Below are positions 58,483 through 64,000 of a DNA stretch of 64,000 nt, one piece after another. Origin of the DNA: VRUE01 sp963707965 (GTDB lineage Bacteria > Actinomycetota > Thermoleophilia > Solirubrobacterales > 70-9); the NCBI GenBank assembly GCA_963707965.1, contig CAVPRR010000007.1:124001-188000 (forward strand), written 5' to 3'. The notes below the pieces were generated by a model, which made no database searches, had not been told where the DNA came from, and worked only from the letters and a program-made list of their open reading frames with translations. The position numbers and the translations under genes are program-made. Positions within the stretch are counted from its first letter, which is position 1; each line of letters begins with the position of its first letter.

Positions 58483-58872
58483 TCAGGCCAGCAGCTTGGC
58501 CTTGGCCCGCTCGAACTCCTCTCCCGTAATCGCGCCCTTCTCTCGCAGGTCGTTGAGCTTGTGCAGTTCGTCAGCGGGCGAGGCGTGCGCCTGCTCGCGG
58601 ATGTAGGCGTCCATGTGCTGTTTGGCCTCGGCCTGCGCCCGGATCGTGCGGTCGCGCATTCCGCTGCCCCTGGCGATCAGGTAGATGAGCGCCGTCAAGA
58701 CGGGCACGAAGACCAGGAACAGGACCCAGAGGGCCTTCCCCCAACCCGAGACTTCATGGTCGCGGAAGAGGTCGGCGAGGATCGTGATCAGAATCCAGAT
58801 CCAGATCACGAAGAAGAAGATCTCCAGGGCGAGAAGCAGCGCTTCACCCAAGTCGACGTCAGCAAATGGCAC
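58483..58872 (-). CDS. small membrane protein with PLDc_N-like and SHOCT domains
   Basis: A 129-residue protein with two transmembrane helices (LLALEIFFFVIWIWILITIL; WGKALWVLFLVFVPVLTALI), the latter with the PLDc_N-type KALW.LF...P. A short helix follows, then a SHOCT motif at the C-terminus: ELHKLNDLREKGAITGEEFE, RAKAKLLA. SHOCT segments mediate oligomer formation. The precise role is unknown. A good terminator lies after the stop. Confidence 0.87.
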   Translation of the reverse strand: MPFADVDLGEALLLALEIFFFVIWIWILITILADLFRDHEVSGWGKALWVLFLVFVPVLTALIYLIARGSGMRDRTIRAQAEAKQHMDAYIREQAHASPADELHKLNDLREKGAITGEEFERAKAKLLA

Positions 58873-58990
58873 GATGCGTCCTTTCGGTCGGTGAAACGAT
58901 CACACCGCGCACGCTAGCCGCTGTGCCGGTGCAGCGCAACGGCGACTCTCGGGCGGATCAGGGTTGCTCGGCACCGAGAAGCGCAGGAAG

Positions 58991-59758
58991 TCAGAGGCGC
59001 TGCGCGAACAGCACCGCGGCGACCGCCGTCGCCAGGTTGAGGCTCGACACCCCCTGGCGCATCGGGATTCCAATGCGGGCGTCCGCACGATCGAGAAGCT
59101 CCGCGCTCAACCCGTGGCGCTCCGTGCCGAAGGCGAGGATCGCTCGCGGGGGGAGATCCCGGGGGCGAAGGTCCTCACCGCCGGGATCGATGGCAATCAG
59201 GGGCCGATCGCACGCGGGCAGCTCCTCGACGGCGGCAACCGGCAGCGCGAAGTGCAGGCCAGCCGCACCCCGTACCGCGTCCGGATGCCAGGGATCGTTG
59301 CTCCCCGTGGTCAGGACGCCCGCCGCCTCGGCGGCTGCCGCCACCCTCACGCAGGCCCCCATGTTGCCCATCGTGCGGGGGTCCTCCAGCAGCACCAACG
59401 GAGCCGGGCGCTCGTCCGCGAAGACCTCGTCCACGCTGACGCCGGGACGGCGGGCGAGCGCAACAACCGCCGTTCGCGGCGCCTGCGGCACCAGGTCGGA
59501 CAGAACGGCGGAGGCGACCGGGGTGGTTCGCTCGACAAGAGAGCCGGCCAGGTCCGGCGCCAGGTCCTCTGCGAGACGCTCGAGCTCCTGCGGGTCCGAG
59601 GCTGCCGCGTCGGTGATCTCTGCGCCAAACCGCAACGCATGCTTGAGGGCATGGAATCCCTCGATTACGACCAGCCGCCGGTCGCGCCGTGCAGCTCGAT
59701 AGCGCCGGACCAGTTCCCCCGAATCGCTCACCGTCACATCATGCCCAGCGTCGCCCAC
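58991..59758 (-). CDS. SpoU/TrmH-family RNA 2'-O-methyltransferase
   Basis: A 255-residue SPOUT-fold enzyme that methylates a ribose in rRNA or tRNA. The N-terminal substrate-binding segment (RRDRRLVVIEGFHALKHALR) is followed by motif 1 (LEDPRTMGNMGACVRVAAAA), motif 2 (RAILAFGTERHGLSAELL) and motif 3 (IPMRQGVSSLNLATAVAAVL), which form the knotted SAM site. In motif 1 the asparagine of the usual 'NxGA' is kept (GNMGA). It is complete. The target nucleotide cannot be told. Confidence 0.92.
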   Translation of the reverse strand: MGDAGHDVTVSDSGELVRRYRAARRDRRLVVIEGFHALKHALRFGAEITDAAASDPQELERLAEDLAPDLAGSLVERTTPVASAVLSDLVPQAPRTAVVALARRPGVSVDEVFADERPAPLVLLEDPRTMGNMGACVRVAAAAEAAGVLTTGSNDPWHPDAVRGAAGLHFALPVAAVEELPACDRPLIAIDPGGEDLRPRDLPPRAILAFGTERHGLSAELLDRADARIGIPMRQGVSSLNLATAVAAVLFAQRL

Positions 59759-59819
59759 CGTCGCATAATGCCCCGACTTGGAGTCCTCGGGCGGCGCCGG
59801 AGGGGGCTGCTTCTCAGCC

Positions 59820-61001
59820 TCAGGCCGCGGTGGCGGACACCGCGCTCAGGGTACGATGGCTGACATCGGGGACTCCGGCCAGGAACGGAGCCAGATACCG
59901 GCCAACTATCTTCCCCTCCTGCTCGGGCCAGGGCGCAGTCTCGCTGAGCAGCGAGGTTTCCCCGTGCCCACCGGTCAACTGCCCGTACAGGTAGCGCGGC
60001 CTCCCCCCGGTCCACAGCACGCCGCGCAGAACCGGATCGAAGGGAGCGGGCTCGACGTCGGCGCCGACCCGGGCGGAGATCACCGCGGCGACGGAGTCGG
60101 CCTGCTGGGTCGCTATCCCGCCCTGCTTGACCGGAAACGCTGTCACATCCCCAGCCGCGAAGACACGCTCGACTCCCACCAACCCACCGTACTCGTCGAC
60201 CGGGACGAACCCTTCGGAGTCGTGGGGAATCCCGCTGATCCGGCGCCCCTCGAGCCGCGGCAGGCTGACCACGGCCTCAGGTTCGAGCGGGTCGCCGGGG
60301 ACGATTCGGAGCCTGCCCCGCTCGAACTTCACCGGGTGAGCGCCCGCGACGACGTCGATGCTGTGTTCCTCCAGCAGGCGGACCATCTGCTCGCTCACCC
60401 GGCGACCGAAGATCTGCAGGGGCGCGTCCTCAGGGGTGACGACGCTCAGCCGGGCGTCCTTGACGCCCGACCTCGCCAGGACCGCAGATGCCAGAAGCGC
60501 CAGCTCATACGCGGGCAGGGCCCAGGTGCAGCCACTGGGCATCGTGAAGGCCACACTTCGAAGCTCGCCGGCTCGCATCTTCCTAACAACCGCCCCGACG
60601 CTCCCCTCGTCGGCGACCCCCCAGAAGGTGACGGCGCCGGGCACCGCCCAAAGCATGCGCGTGCCCGAGGCAACGATCAGGTAGTCGTAGGGGATTTGCG
60701 TGCCGTCCCGCGTGGCGGCCCACCGCTCCTCGGTGTTCACCGAGACGATGCCGCCGAGATGGAAGGACATGTCGTCCCGCGCGGCCAGCTTCTCAAGGTC
60801 GTAACGGAGGATATTCGCAGCCCCGTAGGGCTCGCCGACCGCGAAGGGCCGGTAGATGAACTCGCGGCGCGGCGCGTGCAGCTCTACGTCCACCCGGTCG
60901 CCGGCCAGGTCATGCAGGGCCAGCGCGCTCTCGAGAGCGGCGACGCCGCCGCCGGCGACCAGCACCCGTGCTCTGCCGCTGTGCGGAACTCGGCCATCCA
61001 T
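59820..61001 (-). CDS. FAD-dependent pyridine nucleotide-disulfide-type oxidoreductase (SQR/NDH-2-like)
   Basis: A 393-residue flavoprotein. The FAD site is ARVLVAGGGVAALESALALH, followed by the typical DYLIVASGTRML and VERVFAAGDVTAFPVKQGGI motifs. A single cysteine (PSGCTWALPAYEL) occurs where sulfide:quinone reductases have one of their redox cysteines, but the second is missing. It may therefore be an SQR-like or type II NADH dehydrogenase-like enzyme rather than a true SQR. It is convergent with the membrane protein gene's neighbourhood and divergent at its 5' end. Confidence 0.85.
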   Translation of the reverse strand: MDGRVPHSGRARVLVAGGGVAALESALALHDLAGDRVDVELHAPRREFIYRPFAVGEPYGAANILRYDLEKLAARDDMSFHLGGIVSVNTEERWAATRDGTQIPYDYLIVASGTRMLWAVPGAVTFWGVADEGSVGAVVRKMRAGELRSVAFTMPSGCTWALPAYELALLASAVLARSGVKDARLSVVTPEDAPLQIFGRRVSEQMVRLLEEHSIDVVAGAHPVKFERGRLRIVPGDPLEPEAVVSLPRLEGRRISGIPHDSEGFVPVDEYGGLVGVERVFAAGDVTAFPVKQGGIATQQADSVAAVISARVGADVEPAPFDPVLRGVLWTGGRPRYLYGQLTGGHGETSLLSETAPWPEQEGKIVGRYLAPFLAGVPDVSHRTLSAVSATAA

Positions 61002-61114
61002 ACCTCGACATTACGAGCGACAGCGACGCGCTCCATCCGAAAAAACCCGTGAATCGGCTTCGGCTTTTCCCGCAGCCGCGGCCCCGGGTGGCGTCTCCCT
61101 TACGGTACCCGGCG

Positions 61115-61729
61115 GTGTCGACACTCGCACAGTACGCGGTCGCGGTCGCGGTTATCTTCGCTGTCAACCTGCTGCCGGCCTTCGGTCCGCCCACCTGGTC
61201 GCTCCTCGTCCTCTTCAGCCTCAACTTCGACCTGCCGACCGTGCCGCTCGTCCTGGGCGGCGCGCTGGCGGCGGCATCCGGGCGCTTCATACTCGCCAGT
61301 GCCACGCGGAGGCTGAGGCCCCGCTTCTCAGCCGCCCGCCTCGCTCGCCTCAGCCGCGCCCAGGCGACGCTGACCGGAAACCGGCCACGCGCCGTCGCCG
61401 GGCTCGGCCTGTTCGCACTCTCGCCCGTGCCCTCGGGGCAGCTCTTCGTGGCAGCCGGCCTGATGACGGTTCGGCTGCGGCCGCTCACGGCGGCGTTCTT
61501 CGCCGGCCGGCTGGTCTCCTACTCGATCTACGTCAGCGTCGCGTCTATCGCCGAGCGCAACATCGGCTCCGTCGCGCTCGATGCGCTGACCTCGCCGTTG
61601 GGCATGGGGCTGCAGATCGCAATGGTGGTCGGCTTGGCGGTCCTGGTTGGCGGCATCAGGCCGAGCGCCCCCGCACCCCCGCGGCCTCCCGCAGGTCGAG
61701 AGCACGCAGCGCCCGATTCACGTCGGTGA
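61115..61729 (+). CDS. VTT/SNARE-associated-like membrane protein
   Basis: A 204-residue polytopic protein. It has AVAVIFAVNLLPAFGPPTWS, a strand of glycine-rich helices (VLGGALAAASGRFILASATR), and GLGLFALSPVPSGQLFVAAG in the middle, which resembles the DedA/VTT family pattern (F.....P.P.......AG). The function is unknown. GTG at 61115 was chosen because upstream codons in frame look non-coding and are rich in Pro/Arg. The 3' end overlaps the site-2 protease gene on the other strand by 74 bp. Confidence 0.72.
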   Translation: MSTLAQYAVAVAVIFAVNLLPAFGPPTWSLLVLFSLNFDLPTVPLVLGGALAAASGRFILASATRRLRPRFSAARLARLSRAQATLTGNRPRAVAGLGLFALSPVPSGQLFVAAGLMTVRLRPLTAAFFAGRLVSYSIYVSVASIAERNIGSVALDALTSPLGMGLQIAMVVGLAVLVGGIRPSAPAPPRPPAGREHAAPDSRR

Positions 61730-62816
61730 TCGAAAGGACGCCCAGCTCACCCTGCTCGGTGACGACGATGGCCCGCCCGACCCGTTGGAAGACCGGCCGC
61801 TCGAGGAGCTTGGCGACGTCCTGGTGCTCGCTGACCACAAGCTCGGGGTCCGACACGGCCGCCTGTCCAACGGTTGTGCGCGCGCGGCGGTCAGCCGGGA
61901 CCCGCTCGACCGCCTCCACGTCGATCAGCCCGACAGGCTCCTCCCCGTCGACCACGGGGAACGCCGTGTAGCGGTACCTGACGAAGAACTCCTCGACCGC
62001 CTCGGCGACGCTCAGCCCGACCGGCACCGCAACGGCTGGGAACGACATGAACCTTCCCGCCTCCCGGCCCTCAAACGCCGTTCGAACCCGCAGCCCTCCC
62101 TCCTCCGCCTTCGCCGCGACGACGACGAAGATGCCCACCACCGCCAGCCAGACGCCGACCACCGCCCCGGCGGCCGTCGCCAGCAAGCCGAGGGCGATCA
62201 TCCCGTAGCCGAAGCCGCGCCCGATCGATGCCGCAGTCGCGGTCGCGGAGCGCAGGTCCCCCCTCCAACCCCAGATCAGGGCGCGGGCGACCCTCCCACC
62301 GTCGAGCGGGAAAGCCGGCAGCAGGTTGAAGACGAGAATGGCCGCATTGATGAGGAGCTGGTACCCGACCACCGCGCGCAGCGCATCCGCCCCGGACGCG
62401 CTGCTCGCGTCCGGGGCGGGCAGCGCAAGCGCGATCGCACCGAAGAGCACGACGATCGCAAGGGTGACCGCCGGCCCGGCGAGCGCGAAGCGCAGCTCGT
62501 CTCCCGCCGTCTTGGGGTAGCCCTTCATCCTGGCGACGCCGCCAAGCAGCCAGAGGTCGATCTCCTCAATCTCGACGCCGTGGCGGCGCGCAACGACGCT
62601 GTGGCCGAGCTCGTGCAGGAGGATGCTGGCGAAGAGCAGCAGAGCGCTGAACAGTCCTAGCGCATACGCCGCAGCTGGGGCGATGCCGGGAACTTCATCC
62701 GGGTAGTAGACGGCGCCCAGCGACCAGGTGATGAGCGCGACGATGACGAGCCACAGCGGCTGGATGCCAATCGGGATACCGGCGAGGTGACCGATGCGAA
62801 CGCTGCGCAGGCTCAT
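61656..62816 (-). CDS. site-2 protease family intramembrane metalloprotease with CBS domains
   Basis: A 386-residue zinc protease with about six transmembrane helices. The active-site motif HELGH is at about residues 68-72 (ASILLHELGHSVVARRHGVE) and the second metal ligand is in NLLPAFPLDGGRVARALIWG. A tandem CBS pair (SFPAVAVPVGLSVAEAVEEF; ELGVLSITDVNRALRALDL) closes the protein, as in Rip3-type S2P proteins, and probably binds nucleotides to regulate cleavage. ATG 62816 (MSLRSVRIGHLAGIPI) is the natural start. Confidence 0.92.
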   Translation of the reverse strand: MSLRSVRIGHLAGIPIGIQPLWLVIVALITWSLGAVYYPDEVPGIAPAAAYALGLFSALLLFASILLHELGHSVVARRHGVEIEEIDLWLLGGVARMKGYPKTAGDELRFALAGPAVTLAIVVLFGAIALALPAPDASSASGADALRAVVGYQLLINAAILVFNLLPAFPLDGGRVARALIWGWRGDLRSATATAASIGRGFGYGMIALGLLATAAGAVVGVWLAVVGIFVVVAAKAEEGGLRVRTAFEGREAGRFMSFPAVAVPVGLSVAEAVEEFFVRYRYTAFPVVDGEEPVGLIDVEAVERVPADRRARTTVGQAAVSDPELVVSEHQDVAKLLERPVFQRVGRAIVVTEQGELGVLSITDVNRALRALDLREAAGVRGRSA

Positions 62817-62967
62817 CTTCGTCTTCCCCCATTCTGTCTTCGCCCATTCTCCAACCCAGCAAGCAGGACCGTCATCCGTGTAATTCCCCAGCGTCGCATT
62901 CGGCTTTTCCCCGATGACGGCCGCGGCAAACGAACGATGACAGTGGTCGTCACAGAAAATAGATTTC

Positions 62968-63007
62968 CAGACGCAGACACACAACACCAGACGCAGACAC
63001 ACAACAC
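62968..63007. repeat. 20-bp tandem repeat, two copies
   Basis: CAGACGCAGACACACAACAC is repeated exactly at 62968-62987 and 62988-63007, in the leader of the hydrolase gene, 28 bp before its ATG. This strand is C/A-rich, unlike the surrounding sequence. Confidence 0.93.
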
Positions 63008-63034
63008 CGAGGGCGCGAGGGCCAAGGGGGCAAT

Positions 63035-63910
63035 ATGGCACAGATGATCCGGCAAACGATTGAGATCCCAGCGCCACCGGTTCGCCTCACAGCCGACCTC
63101 CAGATCCCCTCCACCCCAGCCGGTCTGGTCATCTTCGCCCACTGCAACGGCACAGGTCGCCTCAGCTCTCGCAGCAGGCAGGTCACGTCCGCCCTCTCCG
63201 AACGCGGCTTTGCGACACTTCTTCTCGACCTGCTGGCGTCGGAGGAGAACCCGGACCGCCCCGATGCATCCGATGTCAAGTTGCTCAGCGAGCGGCTGCT
63301 CGCCGCAACTCAGTGGGCGATGTCGGCGCCTGAAACGGACGGGCTTCCCGTCGGCTATCTCAGCTCCTCCACGGGGGTCGCCGCCGCGCTGTGTGCAGCC
63401 GCGGAGCTTGGCGAGGGAATCCGGGGGGTGGTCTCCCGCGGAGGGCGGCCTGACCTCGCCTGCGAGTGCCTCGGCCAGGTGAAGGCGCCGACGCTGCTGA
63501 TCGTGGGCGCCGACCAACCGGTCCTCTCGCTCAACGAACGGGCGGCCGACAGGCTCTGCTGCCCCCATGAGCTCAGGGAGATTCCGGGCGCCACGCAGCT
63601 GTTCGAGGAGCCGGGCGCACCGGATCGCATCGCCGCGCTGACAGCAGCCTGGTTCACGCGGCTCTTCCCGATACCGAAGGTTCCAGCCGTCCGGTCGAAG
63701 GCAGTGGCTGGTCGGCCGAAGGCAGTGGCTGGTCGGTCGAAGGCAGTGGCTGGTCGGGACCGGTCGGCTCGCCGCGGGCCGGCCGAGCGAATCGGGGTAA
63801 GTCCGTCCGGCACGTCGCGGGTTTCCCCCGATGACAGACACTCCGATTGGGCCTACATTCCCTGGACGAGAGTCAAGTCGAAAGGAGGCTCGAGATGGCT
63901 AGCGAGCTGA
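63035..63910 (+). CDS. alpha/beta hydrolase, dienelactone hydrolase-like
   Basis: A 291-residue protein. The alpha/beta-hydrolase core shows LVIFAHCNGTGRLSSRSRQV (oxyanion region), VGYLSSSTGVAAALCAAAEL (nucleophile elbow, serine within S-S-T-G), and APTLLIVGADQPVLSLNERA with the acid. The elbow is G-Y-L-S-S-S-T-G, less canonical than GxSxG. The C-terminal tail contains three KAVAGR repeats coded by 21-bp tandem units (about 63692-63756) and an Arg-rich extension. ATG 63035 has no perfect ribosome-binding site (GGCAAT), though AAGGGGG lies upstream. Confidence 0.82.
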   Translation: MAQMIRQTIEIPAPPVRLTADLQIPSTPAGLVIFAHCNGTGRLSSRSRQVTSALSERGFATLLLDLLASEENPDRPDASDVKLLSERLLAATQWAMSAPETDGLPVGYLSSSTGVAAALCAAAELGEGIRGVVSRGGRPDLACECLGQVKAPTLLIVGADQPVLSLNERAADRLCCPHELREIPGATQLFEEPGAPDRIAALTAAWFTRLFPIPKVPAVRSKAVAGRPKAVAGRSKAVAGRDRSARRGPAERIGVSPSGTSRVSPDDRHSDWAYIPWTRVKSKGGSRWLAS

Positions 63911-64000
63911 CTGAGTGGCGCCCGTTCTCTGACTTCGCCGAGCTGCGACACCGGCTCGACCAGGCGTTTCGCGACATCGCCGACGGTGCGCAGCACGGTT
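63895..64000 (+). CDS. Hsp20/alpha-crystallin small heat-shock protein, N-terminal part
   Basis: The window ends inside this gene. The visible 35 codons read MASELTEWRPFSDFAELRHR, then LDQAFRDIADGAQHG, the start of Hsp20-type chaperones ('W.PF.DL..L...LD..F'). An AAAGGAGG ribosome-binding site lies 6 bases before the ATG, and the start overlaps the end of the hydrolase gene by 16 bp. The alpha-crystallin domain is outside the window. Confidence 0.8.
   Translation, partial: MASELTEWRPFSDFAELRHRLDQAFRDIADGAQHG

Noticed and set aside
62071..62110. tRNA-like GTTCGAACCC sequence
   Set aside because: It lies within the site-2 protease gene and no cloverleaf can be drawn around it; no tRNA was found elsewhere.

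Overview
The window is a 64-kb piece of a very GC-rich, gene-dense bacterial chromosome. Its gene content fits the Actinomycetota, and most likely the class Thermoleophilia (Solirubrobacterales-like). The pointers are a paired Get3/ArsA-like ATPase operon (BagA/BagB type), an EgtB/EgtD ergothioneine pair, an F420-type luciferase-like oxidoreductase, a DUF6328 protein, a CtpE-like P-type ATPase, a compact SigA-type sigma factor, and a complete type IV pilus locus in a Gram-positive-like background. This placement is inferred from protein families; no rRNA or tRNA gene is present to confirm it.

Layout. (1) 1-4.9 kb: the start of a gamma-glutamyltranspeptidase, then ftsZ and parA overlapping on the minus strand, both with long disordered N-terminal extensions. 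The bagA-bagB ATPase pair diverges from them. (2) 4.9-9.3 kb: a scarred region. A DUF4143-type ATPase gene sits inside a tandem duplication that produced remnants of bagB and of an unnamed 556-residue gene ('gene X'), with several large hairpins. (3) 9.3-26.1 kb: a type IV pilus locus on the minus strand. In transcription order it holds a degraded second pilT, a thioredoxin-fold membrane protein, pilB, pilT, pilC, a VapBC-like toxin-antitoxin pair, a GEMM-I (cyclic di-GMP type) riboswitch in front of the major pilin pilA, a terminator, minor pilins pilV/pilW/pilX, prepilin peptidase pilD, and pilM-pilN-pilO-pilP-like, followed by an HxlR regulator. (4) 26.3-33 kb: the sigma factor, a YihY/BrkB membrane protein, egtB-egtD, and an odd fusion of a DUF559 nuclease-like domain to a Vps62-like domain. 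(5) 33-45 kb: three-subunit NAD(P) transhydrogenase, F420-type oxidoreductase, CtpE-like ATPase, hotdog thioesterase, flavin monooxygenase, crotonase, a nucleotidyltransferase toxin-antitoxin-like pair and a thiolase. (6) 45-64 kb: small and housekeeping genes, including a 47-residue DUF5679 protein, PAS plus metallo-beta-lactamase proteins, an HD hydrolase, a purine salvage pair, a permease, an ion channel, acetyl-CoA synthetase, an MBL-rhodanese persulfide dioxygenase, an NlpC/P60 hydrolase, a SpoU methyltransferase, a flavoprotein, a site-2 protease and the start of an Hsp20 gene.

Functional themes. The pilus locus looks controlled by a cyclic dinucleotide at two levels: a riboswitch in the pilA leader and an MshEN-like domain at the N-terminus of PilB. 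ftsZ and parA are coupled by a 14-bp overlap. egtB-egtD make ergothioneine, and a sulfur/redox flavour recurs in the persulfide dioxygenase and the SQR-like flavoprotein.

Two window-wide oddities deserve attention. First, several genes (pilD, pilX, the second pilT, egtB, the DUF559 domain) carry isolated single-base insertions that break otherwise well-kept reading frames. These are either base-calling errors or very recent decay. Second, short tandem duplications of about 18-62 bp sit at gene ends, sometimes copying the stop codon or ribosome-binding site. No CRISPR array, tRNA, rRNA or complete insertion sequence was recognised.
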